From Volvox africanus (lineage: Eukaryota; Chlorophyta; Chlorophyceae; Chlamydomonadales; Volvocaceae): 64,000 nucleotides of DNA. Of the stretch, positions 23,301-35,896 are shown piece after piece. The position numbers were made by a program, and so were the translations under genes. The stretch covers positions 5,023,501 through 5,087,500 of the forward strand of contig BSDZ01000080.1 of assembly GCA_030268105.1 (NCBI GenBank), written 5' to 3'. The notes below the pieces were generated by a model. The model saw only the letters and a program-made list of their open reading frames with translations, was not told the origin of the DNA and did no database searches. How positions within the stretch are numbered: position 1 is the first letter of the stretch; each line of letters starts with the position of its first letter.

Positions 23301-26300
23301 CAATCCTGGGTAGAGCTGAGCTCTGGCAGATTGGGCAATGTGACAAGCCTGTTTACATCACGGTTGCGCCGCCCTGGTTCAGAGTTAACGGGGTAGTGTC
23401 TCGCGCGCAACCCTATTTCCAACTCCCACCTCGTTCTCACTAACATCTAATTACATTCCACAACGGAGATTGCATCCACATGCAAAATCCTCTTGCCACC
23501 GCTCGCACCAAACTTCCGGAGACCGCCTAAACCTACGACACTCACATCATGGTACATATGCGCCAATGTTGAACCGCTGTGCCACGCAGACCACCAATCT
23601 TCCCCAAAGCGTGTATACCGATTTGCCCGGGGAGAAACCTGCGCCAGCAGCGTCTGCCGAGGAGACCAGGTGGGCGGCAGTGCCGATTGCAGCGTCCGCC
23701 CATCTGTGCGCAGCTCCTGGCCTGTGGGAATCCAGTGGGCAGCAGCCGGCGATGGAACGGGGCGGGGGCACACATTGAGAACGGACGCACACAAAGGCCC
23801 ACCTGCAGGCGGAGAAATGTTGAAGCCACAAAAGTCTCAGAAAGTCCATTTATACAGTGCGTAGCCGTCAAGTCCAATTCCATCCCAGCCCAGCCCCTGA
23901 TGTGAAAAGCCCGCATTTACCTCCCACTACCAGCCTGACGCATGCGGGCTCCACTCCTAATCGCTGCGCCACCTTGCGCCTGAGCAGACCCACATATTCG
24001 TTTGCGGTGCAGCCGATTTTAAGGCGACCCTGCTCCTGCGTTGTCACCTCCAAAAGCAGTGACGGGCCCTGCCATGAGGCACTGTGCATAGGTACTGGCG
24101 GCATTGATTCCTCACTCTGCAAGCAGAACATGGTCAGCGAAGGAAAAGGTGCCCGTGGCCGGAGGCGCCGGAGAAGATAAATGGAACGCGGCAATAGGAT
24201 TCAGACGAAAAGCATGGTGAGAAACGCTTAAGTGTAATATGCTTATCCGAATAGATATGAGGTGCCTCAACTATACGAGTCCGAGTGCTTATCAACTCGC
24301 GAGACTGGCGATGGCCATCGTCTATCCGTTAACAGATCCAGCTGACATTCCCGCCTCCGTGCTTCCGCGCCTTTCCATAAACAAGTTCCAGGCCAGCAAT
24401 CTTCAATTTCAACGTCCCACAAATCGAAGAAACGGCCGGACGCTTTAAGCATAGCTTACTGCTTTCTGACCATTTACATTTATTTGTTAATTTAATGCCC
24501 CCCATATACAGCCCTGTCTGGTTGCCCATCAGGGTCACAACCCAGTACCTTCCCCGCCAGCTGCTCCAGCAGCTGCATGCAGCGAGTAGCGCGGGTCCGT
24601 GCAAGCTCCCATCGCGAGCTCTCCATAACGTCAACGGGGAGCTCGATATGCTCCCACTCCTGGGTGCATGGATGGGCTGCGGTGAGCAGTGCCGCGGCTT
24701 CCATCAATCGGGTTCGGGTGTCGCTGCGAAGCGACGGAGTAGGAACGAGAAACCGCGAGGGTCAGGAGGACACACTGAACATGTTTGTTTGCCCTCAAGG
24801 GCAGGGTGAGGGGACTGTCGACATCTTTTGTCTGTAAACGCCTCTGACATGTTTAGGCAGCTTGACCAGGCCCCGCACCCACCTGATCATGTCGTTGATG
24901 CCGTCCCTGCCATACACCTCATTGATAAGCATGTCAGATGCAGAGCTGGTTACCTCGCTGCGCTGGCAGTCGAGGACGATCTGCCACAGGTAACCTTGAC
25001 CTGTAAGTATAGTGGTGATCATGACGGTCAGATGCGAAATACCATGCAAGTCTCACCCCCTCCATGTTGTGCGACACTGATACGTAATAGGGTGCGCACA
25101 TTGGCCGTCCACCGGTGAAGGGGACGCCACAGGTGTAAGCATGCGAGCTGCAATTTGTCCCCTAACCTCAGCTGACGCCGGTGTCCTACGCCTCGCACGC
25201 CCACGTACCGAGAACTCTAACCGTCTCAATGAGCCTAGCCGTCTCCTGCTCACCCAGCTCCCCTCGGCTGGATCGGATGGGATGGGCAGCCAAGTGGCGG
25301 AGGTGCTCCTCCAAACCTGCTTGGGCCTGTTTCACGGATGAGAAGCGAGCCCGGCCAGGACTGTTGAGTCTCGCAGTGTCCTCCTACCCATTTCTTACCA
25401 CTCCATGCCCCCGTCTCAGCTAAGCCCGAAAGCTGCTAACCTTACGTCCCTCCGTAGCTGGACTTAGCGTTCCCGGCACTACAGGAGAAATCCTCCCTAA
25501 AGCAAAACGGAGCCCCTATCTGATCATCCCATTTTCTTTCGCGGTTTCGGGGAATCGCTGCCTGCCGAATCCGCTGCCGAGTCCCACCTCTCCCAGCCTC
25601 TATCTGCATTAAGTGCCATGTTCGTAGTGTGTTTCCCGAGTTCCCCAGTTTCCTGTTCTTGCTGCTCACCGCCTGAAGGCACGCCTTAAAGCACTTAAAC
25701 GCAGGCTGCGCTAGATTATCTACGGGCAAAAGGGTGACCCGATCCTGCAGCAGCCTGCACAGATCGCGGGGCTCCAGGAGCGGACCCGAAGGAATGACCA
25801 GACCGTCGGCGCCGGCGGCATCCGCCTGTGCGTCGTCGTCTCCCTCGCCCGCGCAAGCGAGGACCAGATCCAGGCCCTTATGGAGAGACATCGAACACAG
25901 GCGTTTGATGCCCAGTTTGGTACAGTTCGCAAAGCAGGTCAGGACGAAAAGCAGCACGGTTGCCGGGATTGCGACAAACATTTACATAGATCCATTGAGC
26001 TGAACATGTAGCTAGTAATGCTGCACGAAAACGAAATCCATCGTTGTGCAATATATATCCCATCTGACAGCAAATCTAACGAAGTTGGTCCTCAGAGATC
26101 CAAAATCTCTGGCCCTTCTACAGGATAAGGTCCTGCCGTGTATTATTCTCTTGCTGTCTAATCCGTGTTGTATCTGAGGTGATTCCTCCTCCTGCCCAGT
26201 CCTGCCCAGTCTCGACCGTCCTTCCATTTAGTCATAAAGTTGCTTTTGAGGGTATACTGAGCAACTGTTCTCCACCCCGTTTTCCTATTTCCTTCTGCCA

Positions 26301-29300
26301 ACTTACCGACGGCATGTCCTCAGGCGTGTTCGGTCGGAGCACTACCGCATCCCAGAGCGCCTCCACCATCCGCAACTCCACGTACGTATCCTTGCACTGG
26401 CTCACTAGCCGGAAGACGTCCAGATAGCGCCGCACAATCTGTTGATAGCTGTAGCTACCCTGGCCCGGCGGCTGCTGGGTTATGCCGACGCTGCCACCGC
26501 CACCCATCCCGGCGGGGTGTGCGGCGGACCCACCAGTGCTGCTGACACCCCCATTTGACGGCTGCGACGCCCTGCGCTCCTCAAGCCACCTGGCGGCCGC
26601 CGCCATGAACTCAACTAGGTTATCAACTAGCAACCGAGAGAGGGGCGGGGTAGCCACAGTGCTGGACTCCCGGTCTAGAGCACCCAGAAGCTCACACAGC
26701 GGACGAGGACCCCCGGAGCGGCGCTCCTCGCGAGTGGGGCCGGCGCGAGCCTTTGAGGTTTGACGAGTGGGTTAGTGTAGGGCAGTCAGCGGCGAAAGGT
26801 ATGAGGAGCAGCTGGGTTAAACGAATTAGGTGCCAAAAGCTGCGCTGCTCAGGAAGGCTTGGATATGCTAGTTGGATTTGCAGATCACACCGTCAGGTCC
26901 GCAGGCAGGGCAACCAGGCGTCAACCTTAGTGAATTTGAACGCGGCACTATAAGCAGTGGAGTGCATGGGACCACTTTCCAAGAATCTGCAGACCATTAA
27001 GATTGATTAGCTACCAAGCAAATCCATGCCAACATCTTTCACCCCGTGCCCATTGTGCTTGCTCCGCGGAGCTGTGTCTCACCTCTGACCACCACCGACC
27101 ACTCACCTCAATGCTTCCACACTGTTAATCCACCTTGCTACCAGCTGTGTGGCACAGCTTAACCCCCGATTCAAACCGTTGCCACCTGATCCAACTCACC
27201 TCCCATCCGTACAATTTGCCCCATAGCCTGAGCAGATTCTGCAACACCGTCAACGCTGTGTAGACGTTGGTGCGAGCTCGCAGCTGTGCGATACAGCGCT
27301 GAATATATTCATATAATAGTGCATGCTGCTTATAGCCCTCTAGGACGTCTAGCATGACGCTGCTGTTCAGCAGCTCTGGTGGTGCGTCAGCAGGGGTGGT
27401 CAGTTCCCACACCAACTCCACTAGCTTGCCGGCCATGCTGCTGGCCTGTGGATGCGTGGGCACAACAGAGAAATAAACAAACAAAGCAATGACTGCCCCC
27501 CCACACTATGACAAGCAGAATGCATGGACAACTGACTAGTCGTTGAGGGATTGAGCGTGTCATTTGCACGAATTGCGAGGAGTCAACGTGCAGGATTTGG
27601 ACCGACAAATGAGGGTTTCACGACAGAAAGCAGCCGAGTCTGGGACAGTAAGACGGTAATTATAAATTGCATTTCTTGAGCGGCATGGTAAGCAGCAATG
27701 CCCTTCCAGCCGTCCTGCTGTTGCTCACGGCGCTGGTAGTGTGAAACTGTACCTTTACATTGCATCTCTACTACACAACAGCTTTGGCATTTGGCTTGCC
27801 TGCCTTACCTTTTTCGTGTCCGACTGCGCGAGGCGTCGCAACAGGTCGAGCAACCGCAGCGTGTCGGGCAGCGTGCGACCCTTGCGATGCTCGAACTTTG
27901 AGAACAGCAGGTCTAGCTGCTGAGGCCGCAGATGTTGCGAGAGCTGCTTGATCATGTGGCACACGTTGGTCTTCACCGCATCGAAGGTGTCCTCCTGCAT
28001 GACCAGACATAAAACCAACATGAAGCCTGTGTTTCAGGAGCGCATGTATGAGGACTACCCTATCAGCCATGTGCCTGCTCACTGTCTGTTCCCCCAGCCC
28101 CAGCCCCTGCACAGGCGCGGGTCGTACCTGCTCTGTGACGCCCCACAGCATGTCCAGGTGCTCGTCGTTGAAGTGACCACATTCGGCCAGCACACGAAGG
28201 ATGCCCAAAACCTGTGCAAAGAATTTGAATCAGGCAGGGATATGTGCCATCGCAAAAAACACAGAAAGCACCGAAACCAAGACAAGAAGCCGGGGAAACC
28301 AATGCATCATGTAACGCCCTAACCCCTAGGATTGACCAGTAGGATACCCTTAAATACCGGCCGCTACTATCCATTGAGAAATCAGGGTATGCGCTGTGAA
28401 AATCCTCACATAACGTGCAGTAATGCTGTCATGTTAAGGCAGCGGGGAACTGCCTGGGCTCACGAAAACTTTCGAGGCGTAGCAACAAGCACTGCCGCAC
28501 AGCAATTCCCTCGGCACCCTTCCAGCAGACTCGTACCACGTCTCTCTGACAAACACATCTCTACACATCTTCCTGGCACAGGTTCGCACCTCGCGACGCC
28601 GTAGCGAGTTGCCCGTCGGATCACCTAAGCCAAAGCATAATCGGACCGACGACGTTGCTCAATTCAATTCGCTTATAGCTTTTTCCATCCTTTTCCGGAC
28701 ATTTTGTTGCTCCACGAGAACCCAACTAAGACATATATGCAGGCGATCCGGGGGCCTTACATCTTATAACGTCACCACCCCGTTAATCTCCCTGTACAGG
28801 TGCGGCAGGGCTCGGGCCCTTGCCCTACTACTACTGGAACCGCACGTGGCCGCCTCACCGCGTCCACGTATTGCGACTGATGCAGGTTGACGCGCAGCAT
28901 CTGCTTAACAATCCTCTCCTCGTCCAGCCACCGCACATTCTCCTGTACATAGTACAGCACAACATGGCAGCGCGAGCGGCCCTAGACCGCAGGCATGTGC
29001 ATAGGGCCAGAGAATATCAAGTGCCCTCAGCAAGGGGGCATTGCAAGAGGCACTTTGCCTGGCTAGAATGCTAACAACCAAGCCGTCCGCCGCCACCCCC
29101 TGCAAGGACAAGGACTGGAAGAAGGACTTGCACAATCCGTGTTCTGACTTCCTCTCCCCCCACCTCAATGCCGACCACGTCCGGGTCCGTGTTCCCCTCG
29201 ACCATCTGCGAAGACCGCCTCGAGGAGTAGCTCAGCAGCGAGCGGCACTCCTGTACAGCGCTCAGCAGCCGCGAGAAGTTAGACGACTTAAGCATCTCCG

Positions 29301-32211
29301 TCACCACCTGGCGCTGGACAGCTGTCAGCTGCATGCACAGTAGAAGGCGGATGCAGACAAGCCATTCAAACCAAAAAGACATTGTACTACATCGTAGATA
29401 CAAGTGGGTGCGCTCCTTGAAGCCTCCGTAGATGTTGTACACAAACCGCTGCGTATGGTGACTTAAACCCTTTCAATCTGTCCGGTGGGTTGGAGGCCGT
29501 AGATGCGACGGGTAAACAACCGCAGGCAGGGGCTCTAGAACTGGAGCAGGGGCTTAAGGAAGCTTGATAACGGCCCCGGGCAGACCCCAATGCCCATTCA
29601 CTACACTAATGCACTCAAGTCGCCAATCCCCCTCTAAACCCGCATCACCATGAGGCCCCGCGGGCACACTTGGGTTGCCTGCATAAGGCTCGCCTCGTTC
29701 CGGAGCCCCCTTCCACTCACGCTCTCAACATCACTCAGAAGCCTTTTCTGCCTGATCAGGAATTGCCAGGGGTCCCCATTCCCAACTACCAGCCTGTTGC
29801 CCTAAATCAACACTAACATCAACGAATTTAGCCCCTTGTAACCCTACACGGCTTACATACCTAACTGCAGCTACCTGGATATACGACAAACTGTCGTTTC
29901 AATCTTCCGCCAGCGTCGTAAAGCACTTACGCATCGTGCAAACCCGTTCCCTTGCTGCACACAAGACGTCATTCGTGGTAATTCTTCTAACAACCCCTGC
30001 CTACACGAGACTCACAGCGGCCCAACGATGTCCCTCCATCACCCCACATGATCCAGTGGCCTTACTGTGCCCTGCTGAACTCCTCCCACTCTCCGAAGCT
30101 AAGCCCCGACGTCCCCAACACCAGCCGTTTTAATGCTCGACCCAAACCTGCCGCATACACACCTGCGTGTTCGGCAGTTGAAGCTCCTGCATCATTTCGT
30201 GACAGTTTGCAAGTGCGTGCGATAGCCACTGCGAGGCACGTTCCCGGCCGCTGAAGAGCTTCTCCGCATCTGCCAGCACATCGTCGGCCACCCAGCTTAG
30301 GAATCCTGATATCCCCTGGTAGGGCCAAATGTCAATGGTGATGAAATCCGTAACCCATTCCAGATTCCTTTCATGTCTGGGGGTATTTGTCGTCTTCGTC
30401 CCGACGGAGCTGCAGATTGGTGCAACGGATTTTGCAATTGCTGTTGTTTGAACAAGAAGGACGCACATCCCGACTCCGATAGGCCTTTTAACCCTTGAGA
30501 TCGCAAGCCACGCTCCCACCCTCAGACGCCGTTCCAACCTCAACCTCCCTGAAAATAACAGTTTCTTTGTATTCGCCCTTTGCAGGGCTGGTAGATGCCG
30601 GATCCATGCTAAGAACTCCAATACACACCCTTTCGATACCACAGCCAAGACCCCGGGGTACGCACCCGCTCCACAGCCATCCGGCGATCCTGACCGAGCT
30701 GCTGGTGGACCACGTTGCTTAATAGCTGGACCAACTGCGGGTGAGCCGTAGATGAGAGGGATAAAGGTTTGGCCAGCCATCGGTGACACGTAACCTACTA
30801 CGGGCCCTTGGAAGGTCGTGGGCAGGGCGCTGAAATACAGGTACATCAATGCAAACACGCATCCCGCGACCTCAGATGCGTGTCGGACAGTAATTGCGAC
30901 CGGCGCAACCGATACCCTTATGATGTTGCCGTATGAATGTCACGGCCATCGCAAACGGAAGTCATCTCATCGCCCTTATAGCCCTGCCAGTCCTGTGAAG
31001 TGAAATGCTGCCACTTGAAGACCCTGTCCAACATTTAGCGCATACACGCGACACACAACTTACCAGAGAGACGAGGCCCAGCAAAGAACTGTGCAACTGC
31101 ATGGTGTGGAGCATGGGCGCGGTGAGGATCTGCAAGGGCAGGCCCGGAGGGGTAAAATGCAATGCGCCGAGGGCAGCAAAGGGTGTGTTTTGTGTGCGGT
31201 CGCAGGCATGGACTGTCGCTGGGTCGTAGGTACAAATTCATTAACATTAAGTTGAGGAGGTGCCAGCCGCCACGGTATTTATTAATATTAGCTGAATAAG
31301 CGGCCAACGTATCCCACCCATGGACGCATAAGATACACCTGGTACATGCCGGTCTCCCCGCAATCCCTTTCTGACGGGCCTACCTTCATTGCATTTTCGA
31401 CGAAGCCCGCCCCCAACAACAATTGAACCAGGTACGCCTGCCAATGGTTTCCGCCCTCCGCGGCGCGCACGTGAATGACACCCTCCGTCGCCTCCGCAAC
31501 ATCGTCGTCCGACTCGCCATCGCTGACCTGACCGGGTGGCTGCGCCATTAAGTAGTTTTCGGTACGGTCTATGAGAGTGTCGAGGTTGGGGATCTGGCGG
31601 ACGCATTGCAGCTGGTACACGGCTGAACGGCTATCGAGCATGTTATAGGTGGCACTAAGCAAGCCGCACAACTCCTGGTCGTGTACGTCGCCAAATGCCA
31701 TTGAAGACTCCGCCACGATAGCTGTGAAGCCTGTACATGCATAGCAGAGGTAGTACATGCAAGCGAACAGCTGCTCCGGATAATCTTGATGCATCCGCAG
31801 AAAAACATCCATACGGTAGAACTTGTCCATCGCGCTCTGGAGCACAACTCCAATAAATTCCTTTGCATCATCCCAACCAGGTGGAAGAACGTCCTGATTG
31901 ACAAACCTGAACCCGGAAGTTGAGGGCCCGTGTTTCGCGCCATACACCGAAGTCAGAACCTCCAAGCTCCGCGACAATCCCCTTGCGATCATGATAACTT
32001 ACTCCACTGTCGGATCGTTTGCGTATTTTGCCAGCGCCTCCAGAGCAATACGTAGGTCAGACGCGCGGAGAGCGTTCCCAAGTATCTCACCCGTCAGCAA
32101 CCTGTTTTGCATGGGCGGGAAAAAGCTAGCCCCAAGCAACTCCTCGCTCTCTTCGTCTTCGGCATCCTCCCATGATTCTGACGGGCTTCGGGGGTCCTCG
32201 TGCCGAGCCAT
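11395..32211 (-). CDS. USP9X/FAF-class giant ubiquitin carboxyl-terminal hydrolase
   Basis: A cysteine protease that removes ubiquitin from proteins. About 33 phase-consistent exons give about 3,200 residues, against about 2,550 for human USP9X. Exon 1 starts at 32211; long N-terminal exons include 31384-31906, 27200-27445 and 26307-26750. Helical-repeat blocks align with USP9X, e.g. [19 protein letters not shown] (27809-27994) and [10 protein letters not shown] (24883-25000). A ubiquitin-like domain (GRLKIG to [13 protein letters not shown]) spans 23921-24116 and 23639-23721. The catalytic region has the Cys box [13 protein letters not shown] (17448-17637, Cys codon 17565-17567), [14 protein letters not shown] (16747-16862), [11 protein letters not shown] (15727-15963), the His box [13 protein letters not shown] (15106-15409, His codon 15154-15156) and [10 protein letters not shown] plus [12 protein letters not shown] (13991-14635). 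All key residues are present. The last exon (about 13596-11395) ends in an acidic tail. The 5' edges of the exons at 25876, about 18790 and 13596 are uncertain; the one near 18790 does not keep phase with the exon before. Confidence 0.88.
19401..19448. repeat. TAACTATAGG tandem repeat in a USP9X-like intron
   Basis: About four units of GGTAACTATA in the intron between the exons 19652-19868 and 19057-19197. Confidence 0.8.
20146..21290 (-). other. low-complexity exon of the USP9X-like gene
   Basis: This 1,145-bp exon fits the phases on both sides. Its first two thirds encode Gln/His/Pro-, Gly/Ala- and Ser-rich sequence with no counterpart in animal USP9X; only the end (from [20 protein letters not shown] to the [10 protein letters not shown] segment) matches the family's helical repeats. 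Together with the neighbouring exon 22329-22749, which encodes a run of 12 alanines, it explains much of the extra length of the algal protein. Confidence 0.7.
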
Positions 32212-32828
32212 CTACAGATCCCTAACTCGCCCAAACAACCTATGAACGAGACTAAAAGTCTATCCTGAACCAAACGTCAAGTTGAAAACAACCTCAACGG
32301 AACGTTTGGATGGCCATAGGTCCGTCCGTGTCACAGAGCCGGGCTGTCTGGCGCCGGCCGGCAGGCTCAATAAGAGCCAAATTTAGTACATTTGGAAAAA
32401 TGGCAAGATCATTCTGTGGTAGCCAAACACTGCTTCTGGCAGGTCATTGACTATTAACTGCCGCCGTACAAACGACAGGATCGCTTATTCACTATCGATA
32501 CATTATCCTTACGTTCTTGTGATCTAAATGCCTTTCGAAGGTCCAGGCGGTGAAGAATTATGTCTTTTGACTCACCCACCTCCCCCCTCTTCCTGGGGTC
32601 GTCGTAGGAGCTATGGCAGGTATTACACTTCTCGGGCGCCCATGGGTTAGAATGGACTATCCGTATATCCGGTACGGCTAGCGACCGGTTTCAGAGCTGG
32701 TAACCCATAAAGAAATCACAATCTGTTGACCGGTGATGCCACAGTGCTTCCGTGGAAATACGGTCAAGGAATATGCATGGAAGACTTTACAGACAAGGCA
32801 GCCAGCGCATGTGAATCCTCCTTCCCCT
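32212..32828. other. intergenic region between SEH1 end and USP9X-like start
   Basis: This region must contain the promoter and 5' UTR of the USP9X-like gene and the short 3' end of SEH1. TTACA at 32787-32791 reads TGTAA on the minus strand, a candidate SEH1 poly(A) signal about 40 bases after its stop codon. I see no other gene or repeat. Confidence 0.5.
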
Positions 32829-35350
32829 TCACTCCTGCTCGAGCTGCCCGCCCTGCACCCCCGCACTCTTCACCCATTGTCCAATCAGGTTGGGTGTGTA
32901 CACATGAACTTCCTGTCCATCTGTCGCCGCTGCAACGCGGTTTCCCCATAGATCCCACTCAACCTTCCAAACTGCGTCGTTGTGCTCCAGCACCGCTAGT
33001 TGTTCGACCTGTAGCGCAGCCGTGTCCCCGGAAAGGCTGCAGATAATCAGGTCGCAGCCCGACCCCACTGCAAGCAGCTCCGCCGGCCTCCCTAGCGGCG
33101 CTGCCCAGTGCACCGTTGCCACGTTATTGCCAGTGCTGGTCTCCGCACGGGCAACGATCTGCCGCCATAACACGCAAATGACACGAACCGTGCAAGATCG
33201 ATCGTTGCGCATGCCGACAAAGCCGACGATCGAGAGGGAAATTCGCAAGCGTTGGAGGCAGCGGCCGTATGCATTTGTCACAACTGTGCAAGAATCAAGG
33301 AGGTCCGGTTAAAGTGAGTTGGAGAGCATGAGGCAGTAAGACTGCGAAGTGGTGCGAAGATTCTGCTCCGTCTCTACACGGATGGCGACGGGGTTGAGGG
33401 GTGCAGCCCATGCCAGCAACCAGGTACCCAGGAACCCAGTGGTGAGACTCCGCGAGAAAAGATTTCGCCAACGTCAAGATACAGGTGAGGTGCGGTATGT
33501 TGGGGTGTGTTTCTGTTTGTTGCGGAGTGGGGATGAGATAACGCTATCTCGCATCATAACACATGTCCGTCTGATCCCGTTCATGATAATGATGGCGCCC
33601 CGTTAACTCCCAGCTCCGCTGTTCTTAGGTACCCGATGATCCAAAGAAAAACGGTGCAGTGGGAAGGCAGTTCCAAGACGCGTTGGTAGTCAGTCCATGG
33701 CCTTGGGGTCACAAGTAGGGTATGCTTCAACAACCAGCCAGGGCTAAGCTGCAGTAGCTGCGGCGGCAACAGTTGCCGCATGCAGGACACTTCGCACCTT
33801 CCACGAGTTCAGCCCCAGCACGTACTGCCACACCAGCGCATAGGGACCGCTTCCGGCGCATACCATGGGCGGAACACCCTGAGAGAAAGGCCGCCAACAA
33901 AGGCCGCTGCACTGCCCGCGAGGGCCCACCTGCGGGCAGGGTGAGACGCAGTTTACGTAACGAAGGTGGAGCCGGAACCCGAAGCAAATGAGCCCGACGC
34001 AAAAATGGAGCAGCCACAACGGGCGCACTATTGAGGGAATCACAACGGACTTGTGCTTCAAGTAACCTATGGAGAACTATGCCGTGGAACGGGTGAATGC
34101 TCCTCGGTAAAACGCACAGGTAGTATACGAAAACGCAGCCATGTATCCGCGCTGGTGATGGCCGGCGCAGCGACAAACTGTGTTACTGTCCTAGGCCTCC
34201 AAAAATGCCAACACAGAGCTCTGCAATCCCTGCCCCAACCTTCTCCTAAACCCCAATTAATCCTGACTGTTGCATTCGCACACACACCTTAATTTTGCTA
34301 TGAAGGATCCATGACCTGGGTGCCAGGACCTGCTCTGCCTCGTATAGAACGACGTGACCGTCATCAAGTAACGCCGCCAACAGGAGGCCCGACTGGCGGG
34401 GAGCGAAGCATAAGGCCCTACGCAGGATGTCATGGTAACGGGAACGGGAAATTTTAAAAGTATGCACGAAGAGAAAGGATTAGATCCCGTGGCGACCCAG
34501 AAACTTGGCGGGAACATTTCGGTGACACTGGTGCATGAACTGGAAGGACAGAGGCTTGGTGTGAGAGATCAATCATTCGCCATCACCATCGCATCATAAA
34601 ACCACTCCTGCCCTTGCTAAATTCCTTTTTCCTCTTACTATCCCACCTCGCACATTTTCCACCTCCGTTCATTCCTTTCAGCCCCCACCTGCACGGCGCC
34701 GTTCCACAAATCAGCTCCTGCAGCTGCTGATAGTTCGCCATGCCGATACCAACCTCCTCATCAACACCACTGCCCCCGGCCACCCCGCTGACTCCTCCAC
34801 GTTGCAGCTCCAGCATCTGGCCCCATATCAAGACGCTACCCGAAGCTGTGCCGCCCGCAAGTACTCTGCCGTACTCGTTATGGGCCCACGCCAGGTGGGC
34901 GACCTGTCGATCCGTAGCCCAGGTAGCTACATGCGACCAGTCATCGGGCCCACAACTGCATTCGTACACCTTGACAGACGGGGGCAGGAAATTGGGAAAG
35001 GCGAAAAAGGGCCCAGTTGGCATCCAACTTGGGGTATCTGCCGTGCGTCTAATAACCTTATAGGCATGGATGCTAGTTAGTGAGGCGAGCTGTTGCAGAT
35101 CTGCCGATTAGAAGGTGGGTATGTTTGTTGTGAGAAGACTGAGGGTAGGCACACTACCATGAAAGATGGGAGAGAGGATGCCCGGAGCAGAGGTATCAGC
35201 CGCGGAGGCATACAGGGATAGGCGCGACGCTTATCGCACCTGGACTATGGACCCAGACCCGGAGGGGGTACAAAGCGCCATACGACGCCTAGATACGTCG
35301 TAGGCGACGTCTTGGGCCGGGCCCGCGCAGTCCGCCAAATAAGAGGACAT
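32829..35350 (-). CDS. SEH1: nucleoporin SEH1, WD40 protein
   Basis: SEH1 is a six-bladed WD40 protein of the Nup107-160 (Y) complex of the nuclear pore, and in many eukaryotes also of the GATOR2 complex that controls TOR signalling. Five exons keep phase throughout: 35350-35240, 34969-34689, 34417-34288, 33929-33798 and 33158-32829. They total 327 residues, close to the 326 of the plant protein and 360 of the human one. Diagnostic pieces in order are DVAYDVSRRRMALC, VYECSCGPDDWSHVATW, LAWAHNEYGRVLAGG, CFAPRQSGLLLAALLDDG, LCWRPFSQGVPPMVCAGS, VHWAAPLGRPAELLAVG and HNDAVWKVEWDLWGNRVAAA near the C-terminus. Each aligns with the corresponding SEH1 blade. The start ATG at 35348-35350 gives a short leader typical of the family. 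It shares an upstream region of about 550 bases with the divergent rimM-like gene. Confidence 0.9.
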
Positions 35351-35896
35351 CTGGAATGCGCCAAGAAGCCATGTTCTTATGATTTTAACCTGCAGCCTAG
35401 CGGGTCGGGTTTGTAGCTCACCACATAGCTGGTATCCATTCCGCCCGGTAACTTCGCTTATCGTTGGCCTACGCTCTGATCGTCCGCCAACTGCTGTTTA
35501 ATATTGATACTCCCGAGAATTGCAATATGTACGAGGTGTGTTTCTAGCGGTTTGTCCTTCCCGCCTTACAGCCATACAGCGGTACGCATCGGAGAACTCG
35601 ATTGTTTGTGTAGAGAAAGAGGTCGCAAAATTCACACCTAAACCTCTGTCAGGTTACACAAATGTAATTCATTAAAATTTGGGCGTCGCAGCTCCGAAAC
35701 CTCAGACACAATACTGGAATGAAATTCGCACTATATTTCGATCATGCTCGTGACTAGTGTAATGGCTGACCTGATTTTCAGATGGCGTTTTAATCCTCGG
35801 TTGCGGCGCGTTGCTTTCGTATCCTCGGAAGACTTGCAGGCGTCCACAGCCGTCAGGTTTAATCCAAAAATAGAAATTATAGATCCCTGGTAAAAA
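35351..35896. promoter_or_regulatory. shared divergent promoter region (SEH1 / rimM-like)
   Basis: The start codons of SEH1 (minus) and the rimM-like gene (plus) face away from each other across 546 bases, so both promoters and both 5' UTRs must lie here. There is no convincing ORF. No clear TATA box or named element was identified by eye. Confidence 0.5.

Noticed and set aside
24267..24452. Minus-strand frame as an extra USP9X-like exon
   Set aside because: The exons at 24549-24723 and 23921-24116 already join in phase and align continuously with USP9X.
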